64,000 bases of DNA from Pyxicephalus adspersus. Its lineage: Eukaryota; Chordata; Amphibia; Anura; Pyxicephalidae. The notes under the pieces were generated by a model that saw only the letters and a list, made by a program, of their open reading frames with translations, ran no database searches and was not told the DNA's origin. The stretch lies in contig NC_092858.1 of the NCBI RefSeq assembly GCF_032062135.1, positions 163,491,409 through 163,555,408 on the forward strand. Direction: 5' to 3'. Position 1 is the stretch's first letter. Each line of letters opens with the position of its first letter. Below are positions 36,900 through 50,008 of this stretch, piece after piece. The position numbers were made by a program, and so were the translations under genes.

Positions 36900-37650
36900 A
36901 GGGATTCAGGAGGAAAAGAAGTTTAATCTCTGCATAAGGGATTCTTCACAGTAAGGTCTGTGGTAATGTGGAATCGGCTCCCTCAGGAAGTAGTTTTAGC
37001 AGCACGGTGGCTCAGTGGTTAGCACTCTGGCCTTTGTAGCTCTGGGTCCTAGGTTCGAATCCCAGCCAGGACACTATATGCATGGAGTTTGCAGGTTCTC
37101 CCCGTGTTTGTGTGGGTTTCCTCCAGGTACTGGTTTCCTCCCTCATCCCAAAAACATGCAGTTAGGTTAATTGGCTTTCCCCACAATTGACCTTAGACTA
37201 CATTAATGACAAATGACTATGGTAGGGACATTAGATTGTGAGCTCCTTTGAGGGACAGTTAATGACACAACTATGGACTTTGTACAGCGCTGCGTAATTT
37301 GATGGCACTATATAAATACTGTGTAATAATAAAATAATATTAGCAAGTACTATAGATTGCTTTAAGAATAAGTTGGATGATTTTATAGAAGCACAGAATA
37401 TAAATGGGTACTAAAGTTTTAAAGTAAAGGCAACAGAGACTGTTGATCTAGGGAACACATGAGTGCCTCACAGGATCATGAAAAAATGTTTTTTTTTCTG
37501 TGTTGGAGCAAATTGAACCAGGCTTTTTCAGGGTTTTTGCCTTCCTCTGGATCAACTATGTCTATAGGGATTTTATCTGGGATATGTTTATTTACCTAGT
37601 TTTTAAACTTGATGGACTTATGTCTGTTTTCAACTTAACTGTGTAAAATA
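36900..37650 (+). pseudogene. LINE relic: end of the reverse-transcriptase ORF plus 3' UTR
   Basis: From 36936 the frame reads KGFFTVRSVVMWNRLPQEVV, then after the SINE insertion STIDCFKNKLDDFIEAQN and a stop at 37412-37414. This is the conserved C-terminal tail of CR1/L2-type LINE polyproteins (pattern VWN-LP-EVV...FKN-LD). Upstream the frame is lost by a shift. The 3' UTR runs to about 37650 and includes GCCTTCCTCTGGATCAAC and ACTTGATGGACTTATGTC, common in frog LINE copies. It is dead and 5'-truncated. Confidence 0.7.
37002..37339 (+). mobile_element. Full-length tRNA-derived SINE (S3) inserted in the LINE relic
   Basis: The head has an A-box-like GTGGCTCAGTGGTTAGCA and a perfect B box GGTTCGAATCCC at 37052-37063, so it carries an internal Pol III promoter. 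The tail ends GCGCTGCGTAATTTG, TATATAAATAC and an AT-rich run. TTAGCA at 36996-37001 and 37340-37345 is the target duplication, and removing the insert restores the LINE reading frame across it. Confidence 0.9.
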
Positions 37651-38111
37651 TTCAAGTTCACAGAGAGATGTCTTGACATTTTCATTTGGAATTATTTGGT
37701 ATAATTCACAATGTATTGTTCCATTAATGATGGCAAGTTATCTAGGCCCAGTTTCAGAAAATCAGGCTCAAACCAGAACACTTCTACCACAATGTTTCAC
37801 AGATGGGTTAGGGTTATGCAGCCTATGCTGGAATGCAATGTTGTTTTTCTTCAAATGTAATGCTCCTCATTTAGGCCAAAAAATAGTACTAAATGTAGCT
37901 AATATTTACCTACTGGGTAATGGCTATTGAAAGCCACTGACAACAATCCTAATGGGTTAATAAAATTCCATTGACACTAACACTGCAGGGTTATAAAAAT
38001 TTACTAACAGCAATGCTGGGGAGTGTTATTAGATCTGTCTGACACTCATGAGAATGAGTGTTAATAAAAATCCTACTTTGGTTCCAATGACACCAATGCT
38101 GTGGTTGCAAA

Positions 38112-38157
38112 NNNNNNNNNNNNNNNNNNNNNNNNNNNNNNNNNNNNNNNNNNNNNN
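38112..38157. other. Assembly gap, 46 N
   Basis: A run of N inside the minisatellite. Collapse or miscount of repeat units is the probable cause. Confidence 0.99.
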
Positions 38158-38228
38158 GGGGGGTCCGTAGTCATTAAATCCAATGCTGGGAGAGTTATCA
38201 AATTCTCTTTACAACAATGAGGTTAGAG

Positions 38229-38487
38229 TTAAGCTAAGTACTCACGTCAGATCATTCTCATTCAAGGCAAATGGTTGATCTAGCCTTGGGTTCAATTGTG
38301 ATGTGTACACAGCTAAGGGGTAGGGAACACTGGGGTGTTGTTCGATCCTTCTCCTCCTCCCTCTCCATTGATCAGAATGGCACTGTGTGTAAAGGGGTCA
38401 TTCGCTCATCTGTCACTGGAAAAAATAACAAAATATTCTTTCCATTGATACTCATCTGATGTCCATCAGACCAATATGGGGCTTTAG
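38229..38487. mobile_element. M-like MITE (M3) in the minisatellite
   Basis: Left end TTAAGCTAAGTACTCACGTC and right end TCAGACCAATATGGGGCTTTA resemble M-family ends. The flanks on both sides are minisatellite units, so it was inserted into the array. Confidence 0.45.
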
Positions 38488-38680
38488 TATACCCACTGAC
38501 AGCAATATTGAAGGTTATTAAAACCCATTGACACTAGGGGAATTATTTAATCTCACCAACACCAATGATGGTAAAGTTTTTCTATATTTAATCACAGTTT
38601 TTTGAGTTTTTTAAGTTCTTCCCTGACAATACTGCATGAAGATTTTTATGCATCCCACTGACAGCAGCAATTTGGCGTAT

Positions 38681-41610
38681 TACTACGCCTTTTTTCTACT
38701 ATAAATGCCACGGCACTATGTTACAGGACCACTACAGTCTGTAAGCAATGTACATTGCATCGTTCAAAGTGATTAGTGCCTCAACAGTCGCTGCTTGCTA
38801 CGTAATCCCAAACTGTTTTTAATAAAGTTCATTAAAGTAGACCAAGACAAAGCATCAGTTCTCTGTCTATACTCTGGTTTCAGAAACACATAGCAAGCTG
38901 CAGCCATGTATCCCCAACCATTTTTAGACCACTTGGTAAAGGTAGTTGCATGACCTACTGTTTTAGGTGTTTATGAGGGTGGATTTCTATCCACCATTGT
39001 ATGGGTGGTATACTTTCCACTGGTCACTAATTTAGGAGGCTTTTTTCCCTTTGATCCTGAAAAAAATTGGTTTTAGTAGGGGTTTTCTGAGACCTGAAAA
39101 TTATGTCTAGGGTCCCTTAGGGACATACAAATTAGGAAAAGCTAGTATTAAGGCTGCCCCTCTTTGTTATACCGTGCTTTTATTTCTTAATACTGCCAAC
39201 AAATAGTCCCAGATACAAATCTTTTATATCACGTTTCATATTTTAATTAAATGTTGATTTTTGCCTGCAGTTCTTTTTTTAAATGCTAACCTGCTTTTGC
39301 ATTTAATATCTGATAAGCCCTGAAATAGTTTGGATTCATCCAAGGTTTGGTCACGATAGTCAACACATTCCGAGCAATGAAACGATAAGGCAAGTAGGAA
39401 CAGTGAGTAAGTCTGAGCTGATGTTGGATCTAAATATTATTATTCCAACCAATAATAATGAGCTGTGCATCATATAAAAATAATAAATGGCAGAAAGGCA
39501 GCAGGAATTCCATGTAGCTGTCATCGATGCCTAGTAGCACATAATATACATTCCCTGACTAAGCTCGGAGTATTTGGAAACCGGTCAAATCACATGATCA
39601 CGGATACACGGAACGTGCATGTCAGGTGTCAGGCATGAGCGTGACTACCAGAGGAAGCACATGTACGCTAGCCAAAAATGTAACGAAAATATAATTATGA
39701 TGATATATTACATAACACTCTAAATTACCCAAATAAATATACAATTTAAAAACCTCAAGCGGTTTACCAACTGAGCCCAAGGCTCGTCAAACATGGAACG
39801 ATAAAAAGAGTTTTCAGTTTGAATAGATTATAGAGAGGGACCAGTTGTTACTTTTAATTAAAATAGTTTATTGATCAAGATGGCCATTTCATAAAAAAAT
39901 AATATATATTTAATAAAATGTTTAATAGACCATATAGTTCCATCATTAAAGTGTTATTTAAACCCAAGAACAACATTTAATATATATTGCAGTGTACTAG
40001 TCCTTTGATCGGTTGATTGGTTGAAAAGAAACTCCCCCAAAAAAGTCCATTAGGTATAACCAACAGGAAAAAGTAAATAAAATTTAAAATAAACCTGCAT
40101 ATTCAGAACCCTAAACTCACAATTGATCTAGGGGAGAACAAAAAAGTTTTGTGTACTTGTAACTTTTTGTACACTAGACTGAAACAATGTTATGAACTAC
40201 AAGGTTCTTCCTTATGTAAAGGAGATAAGGAGACTCGGAATCTTTGTAGTTCAAATCAGGTGAGTAGCCAAGGGGGAAAAATAATTAATCCAAACTGGTG
40301 GTTCGTGAACTTTTGCCATATTCAGCAAGTATAAGAAGCATACTAGTAAATTATGGCACAGACTTACTGATTTCAAAATTACTACAGGGATGTTAGGTCC
40401 AGAAACTTACCACCACTGTGTCCCATGAAGCCACCATCTTCACTGCAGACTCCACAAAGGACCTTCCGTGTCTATGGTGGGCACCTTATGTTAGTAGTTT
40501 GGCCACTAGATTACCACTGACACTGATATTGTCCTAGTGTCTTGTAAAGAGCCAAGTTCCTAACTTCATGCCAAAAAGCTATGGATGTACCTTTTGCCAA
40601 AAACATCTACTCCCCTGGTTTCTTTTTGTTTTTTCAGTTTTGAGCCACTGTAAAGTGGATATAAAGAAGATGTCAGTGCCAGATGTCCAGCTTGTGCCGT
40701 GAAAAAGAAGGATGGCAGGGCATGGGTGGGACCAATTAGCCCAGGTTCATAGGGGATCGATGGCTTTCTAGCTGTAGAGGTGTTATTTTTTTTTTTTATT
40801 GACAGCTCCACTTTAAGTAATATTTTAAGCCTTAATCTTTTTTTATTTTAGGTTTACAGTGAAGAAAGCAACAACAATAAGTGACCCTGTATTGCTGATT
40901 AGGTCTGCATGTTTAAATTGTAAAAACTACATTTAATGTCTTGGTAGCAATGTATATGTTATAATAAGCTATTGGGCCAGCTATATGGTAAAATGTAGTT
41001 AGTAAATGCAAAAATGTTAAAATCATTTGTATTTTTTAATGTATTAATGTTTTATGATGATCCAAGGTAATGTTTTGAAGGCCTTTTTGTGAGATCTATT
41101 ATAGTTGAGGGTTTCACCAACTCTATATCTGGCACTGCTCAAAATGTAGAAACACAATTCACTTACAAGGCTTCACACTTACAATGGTTGGGTTTGTGAG
41201 CTGACTCTAGTGATGGCAATATATCTTTTTTCTCATATCACCTATAAACCTAGTTTGATGTAACGTATCTCATGATTGTTACAACATCTCATGATGATTA
41301 CTTCATTATCTAATTGTCTTTTGATTTGAATAAGACTTTTATAACAATAGAAATTATTATTCTATTGTCTTATTATCCTAATCATTATGTCTACAACAAT
41401 AGTTGAACTTGCAAGCCAGACATTTTTACTGGGTCAAGATGAAAGTAACATCTCACGTTCCTTAAACAAACCTAAAAGATTTCCCAAGCTATTAGCAATA
41501 TATAATCGTTCCAACATGCAGAAAATAAAAATATTTAGCTGTAGATATGCTTAAGTAAAGAACACTGGATCTTATAAAATGAAAAAAATGGGATGGCCAC
41601 TGGTCACATT
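38681..41610. other. Mostly unannotated
   Basis: A possible T-like fragment ends near 40816 (GACAGCTCCACTTTAAG). Around 38910-39150 there is a weak hAT-like end pair (CCCCAACCATTTTTAG and AGGGTCCCTTAGGG). No gene is supported. Confidence 0.3.
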
Positions 41611-41747
41611 GGGCCTGATTTATTAAAGCTATCCAAGGCTAGAGAGGATACACTTTCATCAGTGAAGCTGGGTGTTTCAGCAAATCTGGTTTTTGGTCCA
41701 GGATTCAAAACATCTTCAGCCTTGGAGAGCTTTAATAAATCAGGCTC
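41611..41747. mobile_element. Palindromic MITE copy P3, internally deleted
   Basis: GGGCCTGATTTATTAAAGCT at the left and GAGAGCTTTAATAAATCAGGC at the right; only about 137 bases remain, with most of the right arm gone. Confidence 0.65.
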
Positions 41748-43100
41748 ATTAAATCTAGTATTGGAGTCATGAAGAGGCATGGAGAGTCTCAAGAAGACCT
41801 TTGGGTTCCCATGCATACCCTTATATAACATTTCCCATTTGATTCATGCAAAAAAGGTATTTTGTTTTAGATCAAAATATTACAAAAGGGATCAAGCAGA
41901 AATGTATAAAATTAATAATTTATGAGTGCTATGTTGTATGTTGACATGCATTACATTAAGACAGCGCACTAGAAATGATTTGGCTGCTAATGTACCCTAA
42001 CACATCCATAATGTGCATTATACTACTGTGAAATGCTACAATACAGATGCATGGCCTAATGCATTGAGATGCCATATAAAATGAAAAATATGAACATTAC
42101 AGACACATTAGTGCAATGCATTTTAGTGTGGCCTTAATGATACATGCAAATTCCATTGAAAAAATCCATAACATTCACTCACCTGTGAGCATTTGACTGC
42201 GGGCAGTGGTGAGTCAACTTTCAACATCTTAGATGAGGAAACATGTCTAGAAGCGCAGTGAAGAATGTTAAAATTAGGCAAGAATTTAGACAATTAACAT
42301 AATCTATAATTAGCATGACACTGACATACATGATAAGGAAAATGATCCTGGGAGCTGCATGAGTATTTATGCTCTGGACACGTTGTTCTTAACACTACTT
42401 ATTGGTCAACAACACAACAAACAACATGATGTTCATAATTCACCAATCAGAGTGCCTTTATACAGATGCTGTGACATTGGGCTGATACACTGGGGGCCTA
42501 GTACCCTCCATGGGCTTACCCAAGCTTTAAGGGAAGGTTAAAAGCAATTTTGTTTTTTGTTTTCCTTTTTTCTTTTTTTAATGTTCAGAACATCCTAAGA
42601 TGAACCTTATACCTAAAAAAGGTAAGGCCCTAACTCCCCCTGAATGCTGAATACATTTAGAAAAAAATGCTTGTAGGGAAATTAAAGTTGGAAAATATAC
42701 TTTCCCTTTCTGCTTGTGATGCCTGGATAAGAATGATCTCAAGGTAATTTCAGCAAAACATGAGAAATGTGGAATAGCTCAAATCTTCCTGTGAAGATTC
42801 AGAGTGCTTACCATTGTCTCATGCATTCCAAAAGCTAAGGGAAAAGGAAATTATATTATATACTTTTTACCTCTATAGGTTTTTTTTTAAACTTTTATTC
42901 ACTGGCGTTACAAGAAATCAGCAACTTTAAATAGGGCCCTGCTGACTTACCCTATGGAAGAAAAAAGAAGAGACTTGAGAAAGGAACAGAAATTGTGAGA
43001 ACTGCTGCAACTGGGGTCCCTATAATTCCAACCCTAAGGCCCCACGACCCCTGAAGTGATAGCCCCACATTCCATACACACATACAGTAACACACACAAT
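41748..43100. other. No supported feature
   Basis: No family or exon recognised. Confidence 0.4.
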
Positions 43101-43321
43101 GGCCCTGATTTATGAAAGCTCTCCAAGGCTGGAGAGAATACACTTTCAGAAGTGAACTGGGTGATCCAGAAAACATGGAATGGATTTTTAAAAATCATTT
43201 TCTATTTGCAAGCAAATGTTTTGAATCCTGGACCAGATCCATTCCAGGTTTGCTGGATCACCCAGTTCACTTCTGAAAGTGTATTCTCTCCAGCCTTGGA
43301 GAGCTTTCATAAATCAGGGTC
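43101..43321. mobile_element. Palindromic MITE copy P4, best preserved
   Basis: The two arms are identical over 67 bases from CCCTGATTTATGAAAGCTCT to GGTGATCCAG, then diverge to a loop of about 70 bases. Single strands could fold into a long hairpin. The frames at 42952-43176 and 43152-43397 overlap it and are shadows. Confidence 0.85.
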
Positions 43322-46300
43322 AATATACAATAAATACACACACACCAGAGTTTCTTTGGTTTCCTCCATCCCAGACAACTTGCAAGGTCAACTTTAGTTA
43401 AATAAGTTTACCAATGTATTCTAAAGATTTCAAAGCTTTGTTTCTTATGTAATATGTCTAAAGATGTTTGTACAAGATGGCAGCCATGTGCATTGTGATT
43501 GTCCATAATATTATTTATTTTATTGTATATGTTATATATAACAAAGCTCTGATTACAGTCTCTTGCCCATAATACCGCTTCTGTTCCATCATTTCTTAGG
43601 CATTAAATCACAGACAGGAGTTCAGAAGAAGTACTTTTTTATTCCTAGGACTTTTGTTACACTGAATAATAATTTATAATATGATAATGTTGTCATGAGT
43701 TGTACTGAATTATGTGTTGTATAAATTTTAATGATAGGTGAAGAATAAGAGTTCTTTTATAAAATATATTGCCGAGTTCCAACAGACAGCCCTTGTGCTG
43801 CCGAACTGTTAACCGGGAGCTCCTCTTAGCAAACACAAGGGGAATAGCCCCCAGGTGAGCAAATACAACTTTATTTATTGTTAGTTTTAAACATAAAGAA
43901 CAGTAAATATAACACCCAAAATCATTAACACTGAATATTCGTCAACAAAAGAATTGAGAAGGTGGGTAGAGGAGGGCTAGCAAAAACGGGATAGGGAGGA
44001 TATTGGGAAAGGAGGGCAGATTAAGAAGTGTATACAAGGGCAAGATCGAAGGACTAATAAATCTTCCACTCAATTCACTTATGTTTTCCACTTTAAACCA
44101 ATGTTTGGGTAAAAACCTTGATATACAAACCACTCAGTTTCAAATGCAAAAGTTTAACTTGTTCTGGGCTCATCGAAATTTACATTAAGCCCATTGCCTT
44201 CAACACAGTAGAGATTTGTTAGTTACACATATTTATTGATATGAGAGTAAGCCAGAGAGCCAACATAAAGGCCAACCTCATTTTGTGGCCTCTCTGCTAA
44301 TGGTGAAATCTAAACACATCCTAACCAAAAAATTTACAATGGGACTCCTATCTAAATACAGACTAAAGGCTTGAGAGTAAACCTGCCTGAACCTGCCCAA
44401 TGAGGTTATAATTTCATGGGATACTGTTATTAGTGGTGGTGGGGAGGAAAACCATACAAAATCCCCCTGTGTCATTGCATTCACCATTAACACAGACAAG
44501 AAAAATCGTAGTTCACTCGATTCACTCGGTTCACTTGTAGTTCACTCAGATAATAGCATCCCAGGCTCGACTTTTACATGAAGCTAGTTTTGGGGCTTAC
44601 CCCATATCAATAAATGCTAGGAAATAACAAATATCCTCTATGTTGGAGGTTTTGGGTTTATCCATTGGCTTTATGTAAATTTTGAGCCCAGGGTGTTCTT
44701 ATCTTTTGCTATGTATGATTAATTCCCTTGCCTCGTGAGCTCCTCACATGTAGGCTATTTATCTGGATTAGGACAACAATTTTCTTGCAGAAGATAGGTG
44801 ACATCATTTTAAGGTTTGGGACATTACTATATGGCAATATGCTCTCAGCAGGAACCCCTAGACACCATTGTCATACATGGGATATCCTTGTGTGACCTAC
44901 ACTTTCATATGAGCAGTAAAGAACCAGGGTGTAAAGCATACTTATTCTTTTGTGGTATATTTTTATACATAAATGTATCTTTACTAAGTATTTATGGTCT
45001 ACCTTAAGGAAGGTATGTTCTTCTTTCGCATTTAGGAAACTTGGGAAATATATCATTAGAGTGCACATGGAGAGTTCCTTTGCAGCTCATACATTGGCAG
45101 GTCAATTCCAGTATGGTGTATAGTATATAATTATAATTTCTTCTGTTGGTTACCTTAAGAATTGCATAAAATTAGAACACATCTAATGATAGCATGTTGC
45201 ACTTTGATCCACCTTAATTTTTATGTTCCTGATGAAGGAGATACAATAAAACCACATTGGGCATTGGATGGGATTAAAACATTTTAAATAAAATCCTTAT
45301 ACGTAATCTTAATACTTGGCCACTTTCCCACTAGCCCTAGGGCATCAAGCGAAATTGTCTGACATTTCTACCTATGCGTGCACATTTGTGACGTTTTTGT
45401 GCATTGCCCTGTTCAGTGTAACGAATGAGGTCAGCATTGCAGCAGACCGTCACACATTGGCTATGTGTTGCCACGCATTGGGGTATAACATACGTCAATG
45501 AATTTTACTATAGTGGACATGAAACTTAAGACCTTACCCTACTGGGTTGAGGTAAATCAGTCCTTATTTGATGTACATTATTTGCTTTTTACTAGTAGAT
45601 GTAAGAGCCATTGCATCTTCTAGATGTAAGCAGCCTATATCTTATATATGATGATTTTCAGTTTGTTCCTCGATTCTTTGCTTTTCCTAGTCTAGCTATC
45701 TTTAATGTCTCTACTAAAATTTTGGATTATTTTTTTATTCCTGTATGCAAAGTGCTGTATGATTATATTTAGTAAGTGGCATAAAGCCCAGAGGTGCTAT
45801 GAGGACACAACAACACAATGGCGGCACGTGCCATTGAGAGCGTATCATAATGCTATTATGGTAATTTAGGTGGCATTGTGTGTTAGATTAGCCCGTTCTT
45901 TGAACATTAGTTTGCTCCAGCCTGCGTTTCTTATCGGCATGCAGAGCCAGTCACGTGCCAAGTACACGGTACAGAACAGAGTCCAAGCATAAAGCTTGTC
46001 AAGATTTAGTCTAACGCATGACAAGTCTAACACCTGAAAATGATCCCTACTGTGCTGACCCTTTTGTTTGGAGAATTATGCCAGAATGACATTTCCACAT
46101 CTCAAGAGGAAATATGATATACTGCAGAAATAGTCACTGCAAAATTATCATTTACATTTTTGCTGTTGTTTAAATAGAAGTTTATCATATAACATGAAAT
46201 CTCTATAGGTTCAAGGAATAGGGAATTCATTTTTTAAACTGAACTAGACCTGAAAATAAAAAAGTGGTCATGCTTTCCTTTTTTGGAAAAGTATAAATAT

Positions 46301-46393
46301 TTTTATTGTGGGTTAGCAGTATACCTAAAAATATACTTATATAACTTGCATTACTTTTTTTAAAAAAATGCAGTGAATTCCCTGTGCCTAAGC
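43322..46393. other. No supported feature
   Basis: A short run of TTCACTC repeats lies at about 44513-44548. Frames such as 45316-45501 show no family. Confidence 0.35.
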
Positions 46394-46652
46394 CAGTGTT
46401 TCTCAGCCAGTGCTTTGTGGAACCCCAAGGGTCATCCCGAGGTTTCTAGAGGTTCCTTGAGCAAGTATTTGTGTCTTTTTGGCTATCTGTAAGGGTGACA
46501 TTCTTCCCAATGGCCAGCAATATAAGAGACATTTTTACTGACCACTACACTAATGTACTGTGAGCTGTGTATTTAGTAATTATAATAGGGGTTCCCGGAA
46601 GACCTGAAAGTTCTTTTAAGGATTCCCTAACAAAAAAAGGTCATGAAGGGCC
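46394..46652 (+). mobile_element. W-family hAT-like element, uninterrupted
   Basis: Starts CAGTGTTTCTCAGCC and ends AAAGGTCATGAAGGGCC; serves as the empty-site reference for the nested copy at 76-659. Confidence 0.65.
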
Positions 46653-47873
46653 AGCCTGGGCGCTTGTAATCTGTAGCCTTATAGCTGTATATCTGGAGCA
46701 ATCTGCTGCCTCTGATTCCAGTATCATGAGTTTATGTTTTCCCTGCTGGAGAGCAAGCTGTACCTGATGGCCTGAAGTGCAAGGATAACCCTGTTTTTGC
46801 TTCATTCTTTCTGTGGATCTGTGTTTTCTCTAATACTCTGTTTATAGTTTTTGATTATTTTTCAACTAGTCATTGGGGAAGGATAGGATTATTTCGCCAA
46901 CCCACCTGATGTTCAATGGCACAAACAAACCAAAAGGTTTACACCTGAAGCCAGCTTCATATATCATGTTTATATTGTTTTAATATATAATAAACAATGT
47001 AATAAAACATTAACATTAAACATAACAGCTTATAATAATATTTTTGAAACTTTTTAAATGTATTATATAATTTACAAATATAGTTCGGATGGCTGGTGCT
47101 GGCTTGTTTGGAAACCATGTTGCATGATCACTATCACATCATTGTGATCACTTGAAAACTAGGCTGATTTGTTCCCAATCATTGTATGTATCTGACAAAA
47201 GCAGCTTAGTGCTTATCAAAAAGAATCAATCCGACTCTAATACATATTCAAGGAACTCGACCAGAGGAGAGAGTAATGTGCTCATCAATCTGCTGCTTCT
47301 CTTTAATTGTCCAATCACATACTAGTAAAACAATTGTCATCTGTTTATTCCTAAATATCTGTTAAACTGGAGTTCAGCTTTAAATTTTATTTTTAGTTAT
47401 TTGTTGTATTTATTGTTGTTACAGCTGCTCTGTTTGTGACGGGTGAAAAGCAGAGCGTGGGCCAGCGTTTAATATTGCATATTGATCATTCCGCACCTTA
47501 GATTAGTTGAATAACATTTGGCAGCCTTCTGACAGATGCAACTAGTTGAAAATTCTGTGTGATCGTTAATTATAAGAATCTTGGAATATCTGGCTGAAGA
47601 TGAACGGAACAGCTTTGTCCAGTTTTTCATATCTTGGTGTTTGAAGTTTACAGTAAAGCTGACTTTGCCATTTTTTGTGACAGCAGATTCGAAGTGAGCA
47701 TGAAAAAATGACTTTCATAAAATATGTGTAAACTCTTACACTCTGTTAATTTATCACAAAACTTTCAAAAGTGACAAGGAAATGAACAATGAAGGTGAGC
47801 TGTCATTAGACGCCCTCTAATGGTGAGCTGCTGCTATGGCAAGTGGAGGAATTAAAATGGAACCAAAAGAAAT
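46653..47873. other. No supported feature
   Basis: No family or exon recognised. Confidence 0.4.
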
Positions 47874-47877
47874 TTAA

Positions 47878-49068
47878 CCTCCCTAAAGGTTCATTTCTGT
47901 CTGGATTTATGTCTAAAAGCGGTACATTGTTTTTCATGAAAATTAGTTTTACAGTATAATATAATAGTATGAGTATAAAAAAGTTTGAAACACAAAAACA
48001 AGTCAAAATAATAAATTATATAAATAAAAAAACATTTTTTTTTTAACCTGCCTAGTAGACTCGGGATAGAAAAACGTTGCTAAAAGCGATAACCACGAGT
48101 CACACTCAGGGTAGGTAAACCTATGGGAAGGTTAGTAAATACAGCTTTACCTGATCCGCCGGCGTCCCGTGTCGTCAATCGCCGCAATCCCTGTCTTCTA
48201 CCTACTTCCTCCTGCGTCTTCTGCACACGATCAGTCACCGAAGAGTTCCCGGTGGCGTCTGGTGCATGTGTACAAGGCCGGAGGGGCGTGGCGGGAAATT
48301 CAAAATCCATTTGTAGTGCGTTCAATACAAAATAACTGTATTGAATGCAATACATTAGATTTATACGTGTAAAAGCAGTACATTGTCTTTCATGAACATT
48401 TATTTTACAGTATAATATTATATCATAGTATGAGTATAATATTTATTTTAAAAATTTTTAAAAAAAATCATTTTATTTTATTTTATTTTATTTTGAATAT
48501 TATTTTTACATGATTTTGGGTTTCAAACTTTATTATACTCATACTATTATGTTATGGTGTAAAATAAATTTTTCATGAAAAACAATGTACCTCTTTTAGA
48601 CATATAAAACCGGACAGAAATGAACCGCAAGGGAGGTTAATTTTTAAATAAATAAATATTATACTCATACTAATATATTATACTGTATTATATTATATGT
48701 TATATACTAATATATTATACTGTAAAATAAATGTTCATGAAAGACAATGTACAGCTTTTAGACATAAAAATCCACTATATTGCATTCAATACAGTTATTT
48801 TGTATTGAATGCAATACAAATGGATTTGAATTTCCCGCCACGGCCCGAACGCAACGTCCGCATGCACCGACACCACCTGCAACTCCCTGGTGACTCATCG
48901 AGTGCAGGGAACGCCAGCTGGAGGAAGAAAGAAGACGTGAAGGACGACAGAGGACGCCAGCGGATCAGGTAAGTCTCTATTTACTATTATTTCCTATAGG
49001 TTAAGCTACCCAGAGTGTGACTCAGGGTTACCGCTTTCAGCTTCTACCGCTCTAACCGCTAAGGAGGG
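47878..49068 (+). mobile_element. TTAA MITE copy E, split by copy F
   Basis: Left TTAA at 47874-47877, opening CCTCCCTAAAGGTTC. The 5' half ends at 48046 and the 3' half resumes at about 48641 with TTTAAATAAATAAATATTATAC, closing ACCGCTAAGGAGGG near 49068. The right TTAA has mutated. Frames at 48123-48372 and 48697-48972 are shadows. Confidence 0.75.
48047..48636 (-). mobile_element. TTAA MITE copy F, nested in copy E in opposite orientation
   Basis: Flanked by TTAA at 48043-48046 and 48637-48640. Reversed it reads CCTCCCTTGCGGTTC through to the terminal palindrome region, the same order as copy H at 62010-62559. A (TTTTA)n run sits at about 48470-48495. Confidence 0.85.
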
Positions 49069-49899
49069 TAATTTATTTTAGAGGTCCTTATATTTATTGG
49101 TTGCATTGGTTTTTTAGGCTTTACCAGACCATCCTCTTTACCAACAGGGGGGCAACACAAACTTGACAGACGGTCTACTCTTCCCAACTTTACTTAAAGC
49201 TGAAAAGAAAAAAGTTTGGACTATATATGCACTTTAAAGAATAAGCGCATTTTAATAAAACATTCCTCTCTCCTTGCCCCCTTTTTTTTTTCACTAGTAA
49301 CATAATGTAACATAATCTCTCCGTCTAATGTTGCGTAAGTACCAAGGTCGGGATTTGGCATTTGATGGCTCTTCTTTCCGGTGGGGCATGCAATGTATAG
49401 CCCCATAGACTTCTATGAACTGTTTCCCAAAGAAGTAGATGAAGGCAGACAATCCACGATTGTACCATGCAGTTGCCAGGAGGAGACAGGATGAAAGAAT
49501 GTTATAATACGTTGGATCCATTCTGATCCCTATAGGTATGCAACTATGCAGAGGAAAGCTAGGTAATGTTAGTGTATGGGTTGGTTGTATGTTTTACTTA
49601 GGAAGTACAATCTGGCACCGTACTATAGCAATGTTGGTAGCAGCCATATTTCAAGGATAGTTCAAATCTTGTTTAGAGTGAAAGATTTACATATAAGCAA
49701 ACAACTGCCATTGCGATTATTATAAGAAAGTACACAAATACAAGAGGCAATAGAAGATAGCATTTTAACGTCATATACCAAAAGTGGTATATCCAATCTT
49801 CACAGTGCAATGGCTATGGTTAAGCATCTCATGGACATCCTAACATATGGTTCCAGGCTATAATTTAACAAACAAATATAGAAAAAAGAACCACATCAC
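49069..49899. other. No supported feature
   Basis: A minus frame at 49294-49521 begins with a plausible hydrophobic stretch but shows no family and overlaps another frame at 49221-49406. Confidence 0.35.
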
Positions 49900-50008
49900 A
49901 CCAAAAAGTTCATTGGTGTTAGTTAAACTGACCTGAGTGGAGCAAATTGCTCATTGCTTATGAAACCCCTAGCAACCTCTGGAGAGACCCTAGGGTTAAG
50001 AAACACTG
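49900..50008 (-). mobile_element. W-family fragment
   Basis: Reversed, starts CAGTGTTTCTTAACCCTAGG and runs through TTGCTAGGGGTTTC; truncated. Confidence 0.55.

Larger units (their letters stand above)
37930..38680. repeat. Degenerate minisatellite interrupted by a MITE and a gap
   Basis: Units of about 45-60 bases centred on CACTGACACCAATGCTGG and GTTATTAAA recur from 37930 to 38228 and again from 38487 to about 38680. Units differ considerably. The array is broken by the assembly gap and by the M3 element. Confidence 0.7.

Noticed and set aside
37002..37080. Possible genuine tRNA gene (A and B boxes present)
   Set aside because: It does not form a tRNA cloverleaf by eye and is joined to a SINE body and tail, with target duplications.
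45220..45275. Second CCTGATGAAGG-like hammerhead core
   Set aside because: No GAAA box or pairing arms follow it.
48080..48972. Several 67-91 codon frames
   Set aside because: They follow the GC-rich parts of MITE copies E and F.
49294..49521. Minus frame starting with a hydrophobic stretch
   Set aside because: Overlaps another frame, no family match, no clear splice signals.
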